Below are positions 52,407-62,452 of a DNA stretch of 64,000 nt, piece by piece; positions within the stretch are counted from its first letter, which is position 1; each line of letters begins with the position of its first letter. Source of the DNA: Rhizobiaceae bacterium (GTDB lineage Bacteria; Pseudomonadota; Alphaproteobacteria; Rhizobiales; Rhizobiaceae); assembly GCA_017643495.1 (NCBI GenBank), contig JAEPNK010000002.1, positions 868,001 to 932,000 of the forward strand, in the 5' to 3' direction. The translations under genes were made by a program, and so were the position numbers. Below the pieces are notes generated by a model. It made no database searches and was not told the DNA's origin. It worked only from the letters and a program-made list of their open reading frames with translations.

Positions 52407-52444
52407 AAAAAAAGAAACCCGGATCACCATCTGGCAACCCGGGT
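52407..52444 (-). terminator. Rho-independent terminator after chemoreceptor gene
   Basis: On the minus strand ACCCGG (52444-52439) pairs with CCGGGT (52422-52417) around a partly paired 16-base loop and is followed by TTCTTTTTTT. Confidence 0.8.
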
Positions 52445-52467
52445 CCCTGTATCGGTTTGAAAAGCCG

Positions 52468-54363
<1,896 letters not shown>

Positions 54364-54549
54364 TCACGACTAACCCCAGCCCGGGCCCTGATTTACCCTT
54401 TGCATCCATGGCTGGTGGCAAACTTGCCAAAACATGCAATTATCCGCATTCATGGCCGGCAAGGCGCCAGAGGGACATGTTTTCTGCATTTTGGATACAG
54501 GCATGTTTCGGGTGGCAAACAGATGCACTGGTGTGTAGCGATAACATCC

Positions 54550-55488
54550 ATGACAACAATATCTTCCCAACCCCCGAATACTGTCAGTACCCGCGTCTGG
54601 GTCATGATCATTTTGCTGGCCGCAATCTGGGGCGGCTCATTCCTGTTCGGGCGCGTGCTGATGCTGGAATGGCCACCTTTCACGGTCGTATTCATCAGAG
54701 TGTGCATTGCTGCAATTGTCTTGTGGCTGTTTCTTGTTGCCACCGGCCGCAAACTGCCGGGTAACATGCCGCTGATTGGAGCCATTCTTGTAATGGGCAT
54801 CCTCAACAACGTCATACCGTTTTCGCTAATCCTGATCGGGCAGCGTGAGATTGGATCAGGCCTGGCATCGGTAGTCAACGCAATGACGCCAATCTGGACG
54901 CTGATCATCGCCAACACGCTGACGACCGACGAAAAGTTTTCTGCCAACAAGATTGCCGGTATCGCCCTTGGTTTTACCGGGGTAGCGATCATGATCGGCA
55001 GCGATTTCCTCGAAGGGTTGAGCGCCTCCGCCTGGGCACAGATGGCCGTGCTCGGTGCAACCGTTTCCTACGGTTTTGCCGGCGTGTTCGGAAAGCGGTT
55101 CAGGGGTCAGGATCCGATTGTCATATCTACCGGCCAGTTGACCGCTTCAAGCCTTGTAATGCTGCCTTTGATGTTCGCCATTGAAGACCCGTTTGCAATC
55201 ACAGCCCCGGACATGACCATGCTGTTATCGCTCGCTGGCCTCGCAGTTCTCTGTACCGCTTTTGCCTATGTGTTGTTCTTTCGCATTCTTGACAGCGCAG
55301 GGGCAACAAACGTTTCTCTGGTTACATTTCTGGTACCGGTAAGTGCAATCCTGCTGGGAGCAGTTTTTCTCGGTGAAACCCTTACAGGCGCCAACATTCT
55401 GGGCATGATTCTCATCCTTTCGGGCCTTGTAATGATTGACGGAAAAATCCTGAATTGGGCAAAATCCGCCTTTTTTCGAGGTGCCTGA
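54550..55488 (+). CDS. EamA/DMT-family transporter
   Basis: A 312-residue ten-helix transporter with two EamA repeats (LLAAIWGGSFLFGRVLM in the first, VLGATVSYGFAGVFGKRF in the second). The substrate is unknown. The frame is open back to 54316, but that extension has no transporter-like sequence and overlaps the divergent chemoreceptor start. The ATG at 54550 is used; 54523 is an alternative. Neither has a strong ribosome site. It is a second EamA copy, not closely similar to the one at 36837. Confidence 0.87.
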   Translation: MTTISSQPPNTVSTRVWVMIILLAAIWGGSFLFGRVLMLEWPPFTVVFIRVCIAAIVLWLFLVATGRKLPGNMPLIGAILVMGILNNVIPFSLILIGQREIGSGLASVVNAMTPIWTLIIANTLTTDEKFSANKIAGIALGFTGVAIMIGSDFLEGLSASAWAQMAVLGATVSYGFAGVFGKRFRGQDPIVISTGQLTASSLVMLPLMFAIEDPFAITAPDMTMLLSLAGLAVLCTAFAYVLFFRILDSAGATNVSLVTFLVPVSAILLGAVFLGETLTGANILGMILILSGLVMIDGKILNWAKSAFFRGA

Positions 55489-55670
55489 GGCCAATTCAGG
55501 CCCGATGAAAAATTATTTCACACCTCTTGAAAATTCAAAAAATGAGACTTTTCAAGCAATTGGTTTGCATTGTTTCGCAACCGAATTGATCAGGTCGAAA
55601 AACCGCTTGCCAAGCTGCAAGCGCGTATTAGACTTTGGTATTGGACGGGGGCAAGAGAGGAGAAGGTCAA

Positions 55671-55757
55671 ATGGAATTGCTCAATAAAGCAAATCTGGCC
55701 GTAACTTTTGCAGCGTTTGTATTTGTGTCGGCAATAGTTGTCGGACTGATTGGCTAA
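55671..55757 (+). CDS. 28-residue single-helix membrane micro-protein
   Basis: A very short frame with a strong ribosome site (GAGGAGAAGG) seven bases from ATG. The product starts MELLNKANLAV and is then one uninterrupted hydrophobic helix ending VVGLIG, with no charged residue after position 6. This is the pattern of small regulatory inner-membrane proteins. It lies in a 332-base region (55489-55820) otherwise without a gene, downstream of the EamA gene and convergent with the methyltransferase gene. The upstream leader (55489-55670) has a small GCTTGC/GCAAGC hairpin and no clear promoter. I do not recognise a family. Confidence 0.6.
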   Translation: MELLNKANLAVTFAAFVFVSAIVVGLIG

Positions 55758-55820
55758 CATTATCACCCTGCAATTTCCCACTTGCATGAATGATGCGGGA
55801 ACAAGGGAGGAGACGGAAAT

Positions 55821-56783
55821 TCATTTTTCCGAAAGCCAGAGGCTCACGGTGAGTGCGTCTCTGGCTTTGTTCTTGGAAGACAAGTGCCGGTTGTCCACCA
55901 GCTTGAGATCCGCCTCTTCCATCCATTCCTGTATCTGCTCATTGGAAAAACCAAGACGCAAATGGGCATGCTCTTCTCTCAGGAATTCAAGATCATGGGG
56001 GGCGAAATCGACAACCAGCAACCGGCCGCCCGGACGAAGCGCTTTCGCCGCTTCCATGATGGCACCGGCAGGGTCTTCGAGATAGTGCAAAACCTGATGG
56101 ATCGTCACCAGGTCACACGTGCCTTCCTGTGTAGGCAACAGGTACAAATCCGCCTGACGCGTCTGGACCCTTGAGAGGTTTGCATCATCCAGCCGGGATC
56201 TGGCAACCGCCAACATGTCCCTGCTGGCATCTATGCCGACCGCCTTTTCAAACCGGCCGGAAAACAGTTCAAGTACACGGCCTGTCCCCGTTCCCAGATC
56301 GAGCATGAAACCGATATCCCGGTCGCCAACCATGTCGAGCATGGTTTTTTCGACCAGTTCCTCATCAATATGCAAAGACCGGATCGCATCCCAGTCGGCT
56401 GCTGATCTTGAGAAATATTCCGCCGCCCGCGATGCCCGTTTCTTCCTGACGACATCAAGCCGTTCCCGGTCACGGGTAATATCACGGTCTTCCGGATCAA
56501 ACCTCTCGATGATTGCCTCAACAAGACTGGCTGCACTGCCTTGGTCTGCCAACCTGAAATAGGCCCACGCCCCTTCCTGGTATCGCTCCAGCAATCCTGC
56601 CTCGGTAAGCAGTTTGAGATGTCGTGAAATGCGCGGTTGGGACTGGCCAAGTATCTCGATCAGGTCCGAGACAGTCAGGTCACTTTCGGCAAGCAGGGCC
56701 AGAAGGCGCAGCCGTGTTGGTTCGCCCGCCGCGCGCAGGACGCTTACAGACTGGTCAAGCGAGATGGGATGCTTCTGCTGCAA
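55821..56783 (-). CDS. ArsR-family regulator fused to SAM methyltransferase
   Basis: A 320-residue protein. An N-terminal ArsR winged helix (about residues 8-90, LRAAGEPTRLRLLALLAESDLTVSDLIEIL, ISRHLKLLTEAGLL) is joined to a class I methyltransferase (about 145-310, MLDLGTGTGRVLELFSG, then LVTIHQVLHYLEDPAGAIMEA). This architecture is common in Rhizobiales, typically near metF or methionine-cycle genes, but none is adjacent here. The start is a TTG at 56783 without a strong ribosome site, so the N-terminus is uncertain. An inverted repeat AGCCAGAG/CTCTGGCT (55834-55866) lies in the last codons. Confidence 0.9.
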   Translation of the reverse strand: MQQKHPISLDQSVSVLRAAGEPTRLRLLALLAESDLTVSDLIEILGQSQPRISRHLKLLTEAGLLERYQEGAWAYFRLADQGSAASLVEAIIERFDPEDRDITRDRERLDVVRKKRASRAAEYFSRSAADWDAIRSLHIDEELVEKTMLDMVGDRDIGFMLDLGTGTGRVLELFSGRFEKAVGIDASRDMLAVARSRLDDANLSRVQTRQADLYLLPTQEGTCDLVTIHQVLHYLEDPAGAIMEAAKALRPGGRLLVVDFAPHDLEFLREEHAHLRLGFSNEQIQEWMEEADLKLVDNRHLSSKNKARDALTVSLWLSEK

Positions 56784-56908
56784 ATCAACACCAAAACTAA
56801 AGATATCTGCATATGTTTATATTTGAAATGACGCCAAAGGCAATCAACGGTGTGCCAACAGGGTAAATTTTGCGATGGAAGCCATGGTGTTTAGTCTAAA
56901 GATACCAG

Positions 56909-58030
56909 TCAGTGGATGTCATCGGCAGCCGCCGCATAGCCGCCCCCCGAACCATCCAGAAAATGGTAATGTGACTCGGACGTTACCGTCGGGACGTAAC
57001 AGGTCAGAACCGCCTTGTCCTGTTCGCACAATCCGAAACGTATCTGTTTGGTCTGCCGGTAATTTTCGAGTTTGTCGCGAAGGGCTTTAACCTCGCCTTT
57101 CGCCAGCGAAACCGTCATGCGCAGCCCGTCCTGGATCTTCCGGTAATCAGTATTGAGAGAAGTATCCCGCCAGTATTTTCTCGCATCGAAACTGCCAAGC
57201 TTGATCCCCGTCCTGAAAAGGACGAGCGCAAGCAGCGATTCAAGATGAATGGCCAGCGTGCTTCTGCCTGTCGCCAGTGTTTCAAGCGCCGTTGTTCGCG
57301 TCGGCCACTGGAAGCCTGGTCCGCTTTCCGGCATCGGGTTGCCACCCGGCTCATTGCCGCGAACACTCGTCATTATGTCATCAAGAACGTCGGCAGGAAT
57401 GGCGTTCCGCCCCTCCGCAGGTTCAATGATGAGGGAAAGGATGGATGAATTTTCCTCTCCGATCGGTGTCCAGCGGCAAGACAAGCCGGTCAGGTCCGGC
57501 CGGTCGCCTGATGCCCGGCGCTCGATGCGAAACTCGCCTGCCTTCATCAATTGTTCGGCACGGGCAACACCACCGCCTGAAAATGCAAAGTTCTTTATCG
57601 CCGAAGATACCCGGACAGCAGCCACCCGCACATCCACTCCCTCGGAGCGAAGATGAGAGACGGGGACGATGGAACCGCGCAACTTCAGGTCAAGATCATC
57701 CTCCACCCAACCCACGGTCTGTTCCATCGCGGTTTTGACGGTTTCCAGTTGCTGCGGCGAACAGGCGATTGCAGCACCATCGCCGGAGAAGATGTAAGGA
57801 ATTTCCTGATGATCGAGAGCGTTCATGACTGCACTGATAAAGGCGACGCCCGCCATGTTTACAGGCTTGAAACGACCCGCCTTGATTGCCTCGCGCGATT
57901 TCACCACATCCGTGACGGCTATCAGCCAGTCATCAGGAAGCGGCACATAACCTTCCATGGGCAAGGCCTGCGAGAAACTTTCAAGCACCGGGAGCGATTG
58001 CACGAAATCTGTCGTGGATATGCCTGTCAT
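56909..58030 (-). CDS. DUF3095 family protein
   Basis: A 373-residue soluble protein matching the DUF3095 family: WLIAVTDVVKSREAIKAGRFKPVNMAGV near the N-terminus, FSGDGAAIACSP, and the C-terminal YHFLDGSGGGYAAAA. The N-terminal part resembles a nucleotide-cyclase-like fold (the D-V-x-S and SGDGA elements recall class III cyclases), but activity is not established. I chose the ATG at 58030, with GAGG five bases upstream; 58045 is an in-frame alternative. It is divergent from the DUF2293 gene. Confidence 0.85.
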   Translation of the reverse strand: MTGISTTDFVQSLPVLESFSQALPMEGYVPLPDDWLIAVTDVVKSREAIKAGRFKPVNMAGVAFISAVMNALDHQEIPYIFSGDGAAIACSPQQLETVKTAMEQTVGWVEDDLDLKLRGSIVPVSHLRSEGVDVRVAAVRVSSAIKNFAFSGGGVARAEQLMKAGEFRIERRASGDRPDLTGLSCRWTPIGEENSSILSLIIEPAEGRNAIPADVLDDIMTSVRGNEPGGNPMPESGPGFQWPTRTTALETLATGRSTLAIHLESLLALVLFRTGIKLGSFDARKYWRDTSLNTDYRKIQDGLRMTVSLAKGEVKALRDKLENYRQTKQIRFGLCEQDKAVLTCYVPTVTSESHYHFLDGSGGGYAAAADDIH

Positions 58031-58112
58031 CACGGCCTCGTTCATCCTTTGACGATGTATCAGCTACAGTCTAGACAACGCCTGAACATAACTGAAGGTT
58101 TCATTACGGATA

Positions 58113-58412
58113 ATGTCTGGCAACAAGCGCGACAGCGAAGTGAAGAGAAGATTGCGGGAGATGGTTCCTATGGCAACGATGGAGGATTTTCTTGCCATCG
58201 AAAAAATTGCCATGGCTGGTCACTTGCGACATCTCCCTCCTTCAATCCGCGTCTGGCAGGCTGTTACAAGCCATGCCCGCCATGCCCACACTGACTATGA
58301 CAGCTTGCTTGAAGAAGGTTATGATCAAGAATCCGCACGCCATTTCGTAATTGACGATATCAATGAGCGCCTTGTGTTGTGGGGGTGCAAACGCCGGCTC
58401 GAAGAAGAATAG
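58113..58412 (+). CDS. DUF2293 family protein
   Basis: A 99-residue basic, histidine-rich protein matching the DUF2293 pattern common in alphaproteobacteria: HLRHLPPSIRVWQAVTSHARHAHTDYD, then LLEEGYDQESARHFVIDDINERL. Function is unknown. An in-frame ATG at 58170 after GGGAG would drop 19 residues, but the longer form fits the family. Confidence 0.8.
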   Translation: MSGNKRDSEVKRRLREMVPMATMEDFLAIEKIAMAGHLRHLPPSIRVWQAVTSHARHAHTDYDSLLEEGYDQESARHFVIDDINERLVLWGCKRRLEEE

Positions 58413-58515
58413 TAACAATCCCGTGTCCGGTAAAACATCTTGTCGGCAACCGGTGGCATTATCCGCATCGCGTCTTATATGATCAACTCCAACCTTCCCA
58501 ACACAGGAGAGTTTC

Positions 58516-59220
58516 ATGACGGACCTTTCAGACTTTGACATTACCAAAAAGTGGCCAGCCCGGCACCCGGACCGGATTCAGCTCTATTCCCTGCCAACTC
58601 CGAATGGCATCAAGGCGTCTGCCATGCTGGAGGAAACCGGTCTTGCCTATGAACCTCACCTGGTAAGTTTCGGTTCCGATGACCAGATGACACCCGAGTT
58701 CCTCTCCCTGAATCCCAACAACAAGATACCGGCCATGATCGACCCGAATGGGCCGGATGGAAAACCGCTCGGCATCTGGGAATCGGGTGCCATCCTGATG
58801 TATCTGGCAGAGAAAACCGGACAGTTTCTTTCAAGCGACCCGGTGGAGCGTTATCACACAATACAGTGGTTGATGTTCCAGATGGGCGGCGCAGGACCGA
58901 TGTTCGGGCAGTTCGGTTTCTTCCACAAGTTTGCCGGCAAGGAGATTGAGGACAAGCGCCCTTACGAACGCTACCAGAATGAAAGCAGGCGGCTGCTTGG
59001 CGTCATGGATAAGCGGTTGCAGAAATCCGAATATATCGCGACTGGCGAGTATTCGATCGCAGACATCGCATTGTGGCCATGGATACGCACGCTTTCCGGA
59101 TTCTACGAAGCCGGTGAGGAACTCGGCCTGAGCGAATTCGCGGCTGTTAATGCCTGGCTTGAAAAATGTTCATCGAGGCCCGCTTCCCGCAAGGCAGTCA
59201 ACATACCCGAACGCGACTGA
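58516..59220 (+). CDS. Glutathione S-transferase (YfcG/YghU-like)
   Basis: A 234-residue enzyme. It has a thioredoxin-like N-terminal domain (IQLYSLPTPNGIKASAML, with NPNNKIPAMIDPNG and the glutathione-binding ESGAILMYLAE) and an all-helical C-terminal domain (SIADIALWPWIRTL). YfcG/YghU-type members act as disulfide reductases with glutathione. The ATG follows AGGAGAG. It ends at a strong hairpin shared with the convergent ArsR-SRPBCC gene. Confidence 0.9.
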   Translation: MTDLSDFDITKKWPARHPDRIQLYSLPTPNGIKASAMLEETGLAYEPHLVSFGSDDQMTPEFLSLNPNNKIPAMIDPNGPDGKPLGIWESGAILMYLAEKTGQFLSSDPVERYHTIQWLMFQMGGAGPMFGQFGFFHKFAGKEIEDKRPYERYQNESRRLLGVMDKRLQKSEYIATGEYSIADIALWPWIRTLSGFYEAGEELGLSEFAAVNAWLEKCSSRPASRKAVNIPERD

Positions 59221-59232
59221 TATCCTGAAAAT

Positions 59233-59259
59233 GCCCGGGGCAAATGCATTGTCCCGGGC
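59233..59259. terminator. Bidirectional hairpin between convergent genes
   Basis: GCCCGGG (59233-59239) pairs with CCCGGGC (59253-59259), extended inward by a G-U pair and CAA/TTG. Reading the minus strand it is followed by ATTTTC, and reading the plus strand by GAACAGG. It probably ends the ArsR-SRPBCC transcript and may also stop the GST transcript. Confidence 0.65.
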
Positions 59260-59286
59260 GAACAGGAAAACCGGCTGGAGCGTGTT

Positions 59287-60066
59287 TCAGCCAGCTTTTG
59301 CCATTGGCGGATAGGAAATTCCCTGACCTGTCTCGACAAAGCTTTTGAGGCTGGCCGCAATCCGGGACCACCCTTCCCTCACGCCTTCGAGTTTCGGCGT
59401 GACGTTGAAGTGCAGAATGGTCAGCCTGCACACGTCTCCCACCTCGTCGATTTCATAAACACAGCGGGAAAGTTCATCTTCCCCTTCTTCCCATTTCGGG
59501 TCGAAGGTCATGTCGAGCCGCTTGCCCGGCTCTTCATCGACGACGGTCAACGCAAGCATTGTTGAGCCATCAGGCAGAATGTACTCGACGCGCTCACCCT
59601 GTTTTTTCGTCTTGTCCGGTACAGCCCCGGCAAAATGATATTGTTTTACCAGCTCCGGCTTGGTCAGCGCATCCCACAGTTCTTCACGTGTTGTCTTGAT
59701 GAATGTCTGGAGGACAAAATCCGGTTTTGCTTCTTTGGTATTCAGCGTCATTGTTTCACTTCCTTCAAGTTGTGCCTTGAGATCCAGCGCCATGCGGGAC
59801 ATCGGCTTTTGAACCAGCGGCTCGATCCAGCGATCAATGACCGTCTGGAGCGGAACCGCGTTAAGGTAGTGGTACTTGAACCTTCCGGATTTTCTCGTAA
59901 CCACCAGGGATGCTTCTTCAAGAACCTTGAGGTGCTTCATCACGCCAAACCGTGTCATTCCCAGCTCGGCTTCGAGCTCGGTCAGGGTCTGGCCGTCATG
60001 TTCCCTGAGCATGTCCAGGAGTTTCCTCCGCGTGTCATCGCTCAGCGCCTTGAAGATCGCATCCAT
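59287..60066 (-). CDS. ArsR-family regulator fused to SRPBCC (AHSA1-like) domain
   Basis: A 259-residue fusion. An ArsR winged helix (about residues 1-85, MDAIFKALSDDTRRKLLDML, LEAELGMTRFGVMKHLKVLE) is followed by a linker and an SRPBCC/Aha1-like domain (about 112-250, TTREELWDALTKPELVKQY to EGWSRIAASLKSFVE). In relatives these two are often adjacent separate genes. Here codon 106 is an ATG (59751) preceded by GAAGGAAG at seven bases, which looks like a retained start for the SRPBCC part. The SRPBCC domain may bind a hydrophobic ligand; no cognate is known. It converges on the GST gene. Confidence 0.88.
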   Translation of the reverse strand: MDAIFKALSDDTRRKLLDMLREHDGQTLTELEAELGMTRFGVMKHLKVLEEASLVVTRKSGRFKYHYLNAVPLQTVIDRWIEPLVQKPMSRMALDLKAQLEGSETMTLNTKEAKPDFVLQTFIKTTREELWDALTKPELVKQYHFAGAVPDKTKKQGERVEYILPDGSTMLALTVVDEEPGKRLDMTFDPKWEEGEDELSRCVYEIDEVGDVCRLTILHFNVTPKLEGVREGWSRIAASLKSFVETGQGISYPPMAKAG

Positions 60067-60114
60067 GGCAAACTTATAGGTTACTATTTAGTCACGTGTC
60101 AATATGGTCACATG

Positions 60115-60717
60115 TTATTCATATAGCCATTGCTCCCATATCCGGGCGGTGAACGATTCCCCGGCCCTGATATTTCCTTCCCGTTCCACCCAGGCCACAA
60201 GTCCTCGCTTCATGTGCGCGGCATCCTTGAACATCATCGCAGTGTCAGTCCGGGTCGGGTCCTCGCCGTTTTCAACCAGCCCGGCATGGGTAGCGATTGA
60301 ACCGCCGGCCAGCCTGCAGGGAGCATTGTATCCGTCAATTCGCAAGGTCACCCCGCCCTCGAAAAGGATCAGGGTCCTTGGCGGCAGGTAACTCAGGCGG
60401 GGAATGCCCTCAAAAACCAGATTGGCACCTATCCAGCCCGGGTCCACCTGCTCAATCTCCATGGCCCCGGCAATCTCGACAAGTTCTTCTTCGGAAAGGA
60501 TTGATAACTGCCGTTCGTTGCGCATCTCCGTGCCTCGCGGATACCACGGCTCGCGGCTGCCGGACTTGCGGCTGGTGCCCTGATGAAAGTCGCCCTCAAT
60601 CCCGGTATACCGAACCTCCAGCACATCCACCGGCCGGGAGACAAAGTCCGCTCCCTCCGCCTTAAGGACCCGGGTCAGTTTGCCTTCGATTTTTCTCGGG
60701 GGAATGGTTTTCATCAT
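60115..60717 (-). CDS. MOSC-domain protein
   Basis: A 200-residue MOSC (molybdenum cofactor sulfurase C-terminal) domain protein of the YiiM-like group. The core spans about residues 40-170 with RNERQLSILSEEELVEIAGAMEIEQVDPGWIGANLVFEGI and APCRLAGGSIATHAG. The cysteine in NAPCRLAGG is the residue expected to bind the cofactor. These proteins transfer sulfur to Mo sites or reduce N-hydroxylated compounds. The start follows AAGGAG, with two adjacent ATGs (60717, 60714). It is divergent from the AhpD-like gene. Confidence 0.85.
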   Translation of the reverse strand: MMKTIPPRKIEGKLTRVLKAEGADFVSRPVDVLEVRYTGIEGDFHQGTSRKSGSREPWYPRGTEMRNERQLSILSEEELVEIAGAMEIEQVDPGWIGANLVFEGIPRLSYLPPRTLILFEGGVTLRIDGYNAPCRLAGGSIATHAGLVENGEDPTRTDTAMMFKDAAHMKRGLVAWVEREGNIRAGESFTARIWEQWLYE

Positions 60718-60792
60718 TGGTCTCCTTGTGGCTTGGCAAGGTAAGCGATTCCCCTCTAAGCTTCACCCGAATATTCTCAGATGGAGGTTCCC

Positions 60793-61365
60793 ATGACCAG
60801 CAAACCGATTGTTGCACTCGATATGCCCGAGGAAGAAGAAAAGCTGACCGGGCGGCAGCAAAAATACCTGGATATCTGCAAAGAGAAAATCGGCTTCGTT
60901 CCCAATGTCCTGAAAGCCTATGCGTGGCATTCAACCAAGTTCGACGGTTTTACCAATCTCTACAATGACCTGATGCTTGGCGATTCAGGCCTGACCAAGC
61001 TTGAGCGCGAAATGATCGCCGTTGTCGTTTCCTCCGCCAACCATTGCTACTACTGCCTGACAGCACATGGCGCAGCAGTCCGCCAATTGTCAGGTGACCC
61101 GAAACTCGGGGAACAGCTTGTCATGAATTACCGCACGGCAGAACTTGAACCGAAGATCAGGGCAGCACTCGATTTCTCTTGGAAACTGACCAAGCAACCG
61201 GAAACCATTGACGAACCGGACCGGCAAGCACTTCGTGATGCAGGCTGGAATGACCGGGAGATATGGGACATTGCGGCAGTCGCCAGCTTCTTCAACATGT
61301 CAAACCGGATGTCTGCAGCAACCGACAAACAACCGAATGACGAGTATCACGGAATGAGCCGCTGA
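60793..61365 (+). CDS. AhpD-like peroxidase-related protein (CMD domain)
   Basis: A 190-residue carboxymuconolactone-decarboxylase-fold protein of the 'uncharacterized peroxidase-related enzyme' type. The redox motif CYYC is C85-x-x-C88 in ANHCYYCLTAHGAAVR, the AhpD-style CxxC followed by a histidine. It probably acts in thiol-based peroxide or electrophile defence. The ATG at 60793 follows GGAGG. Confidence 0.87.
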   Translation: MTSKPIVALDMPEEEEKLTGRQQKYLDICKEKIGFVPNVLKAYAWHSTKFDGFTNLYNDLMLGDSGLTKLEREMIAVVVSSANHCYYCLTAHGAAVRQLSGDPKLGEQLVMNYRTAELEPKIRAALDFSWKLTKQPETIDEPDRQALRDAGWNDREIWDIAAVASFFNMSNRMSAATDKQPNDEYHGMSR

Positions 61366-61406
61366 TTGTTGCATCACTGTGCATAGGCTTGTCGAGAACC
61401 TCGGGA

Positions 61407-62450
61407 TTATTGCGGAAGTTCATCAATCCGGCGAATGACCTCTTCGCGTCGTTCCCGGTTCCCCGGATGCGTCGACAACCAGCCGCTCTGCTCGTTTTCC
61501 ACGCCTGCCTCTTCAAACACCCGGTCAATCAGGTCCATGAAGGCAAGGGGGTTGCGGCCGGTTTCGTTCATGATCATGACACTTGTTCCATCAGCCTCGT
61601 TCTCGAATTTGCGCGAGTAGGAAAGCGTGTCCAGCAAGGCCAGTTGACTGACGATATTGTCCAGCAACTGGCTGGTGTCACCGAGAATGACAGCCACCAT
61701 GAAACCGATACCGAGCGCACGATAAACCTGTCTGAGTGAATGACGCCCCGTGACATGGCCAATCTCGTGAGCAAGCACACCGGCAATCTCGTCATCATGT
61801 TTGGCAAGTTGTGCCAGTTGATCTGTCAGGATCACGGTTCCGCCCGGCAACGCGACCGCATTGGCACCAAGCTTCCCACCATCCCTGAACAGGAGCCGGG
61901 TGTCACCGTCCCCCAGCCCCGCAGCCGAACGCAATTTCGCGAACACCGAGCGGTACCGTTCCTGCTCGTCTTCATCCAGATTTGACGGTTTGAATACCAG
62001 CCTGTCGACGGTGTCGAGCGTGCTCCTGTCTATTGTGGCAACTACACCTGACGGTGTTGCCCAGGCGGCCAGATTAGCAGCAACAGGCAATCCGTAACGA
62101 TAAAGTCCGAACACGACTGCGACAGTAGCAAGGCAGGCAAAGACGATGAACTTCCAGGAAGCCTCCCAACGACTCATCCGGCTGAAAAAACTCAGTTCCC
62201 TGTGAAATGCTCGGTCAACCGCATCATTGTCCGGGCACTCAAAGACGCTGCCGTCTTCAAACAGTATCTTTCTTGGAACATTTCCCAGCCGGTCGCCAAG
62301 TTCGGCAAATTCAGGCATGTGTGTCTGCCCGGTTTCCGGGATCGTCACAACCAGACTGCCGTCACGCATTTCAAGACTTGCAGGATGGCTGAAGGAACTC
62401 TCGGGGACGAAATACCGCCCCTCCAGTTTTCCTTCAAATCCTGCAGCCAT
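61407..62450 (-). CDS. M48-family metalloprotease
   Basis: A 347-residue membrane-associated protease. A soluble N-terminal part (GKLEGRYFVPESSFSHPASL) precedes one membrane helix (about residues 97-115, FIVFACLATVAVVFGLYRYG). The M48 catalytic domain has HEIGH (about 228-232), with the third zinc ligand in the FENEADGTSVMIM segment. HtpX/BepA relatives degrade damaged envelope proteins. I chose the ATG at 62450; a TTG at 62456 would overlap the DUF898 stop. It is co-transcribed after the DUF898 gene, a recurring pair. Confidence 0.9.
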   Translation of the reverse strand: MAAGFEGKLEGRYFVPESSFSHPASLEMRDGSLVVTIPETGQTHMPEFAELGDRLGNVPRKILFEDGSVFECPDNDAVDRAFHRELSFFSRMSRWEASWKFIVFACLATVAVVFGLYRYGLPVAANLAAWATPSGVVATIDRSTLDTVDRLVFKPSNLDEDEQERYRSVFAKLRSAAGLGDGDTRLLFRDGGKLGANAVALPGGTVILTDQLAQLAKHDDEIAGVLAHEIGHVTGRHSLRQVYRALGIGFMVAVILGDTSQLLDNIVSQLALLDTLSYSRKFENEADGTSVMIMNETGRNPLAFMDLIDRVFEEAGVENEQSGWLSTHPGNRERREEVIRRIDELPQ

Positions 62451-62452
62451 GA

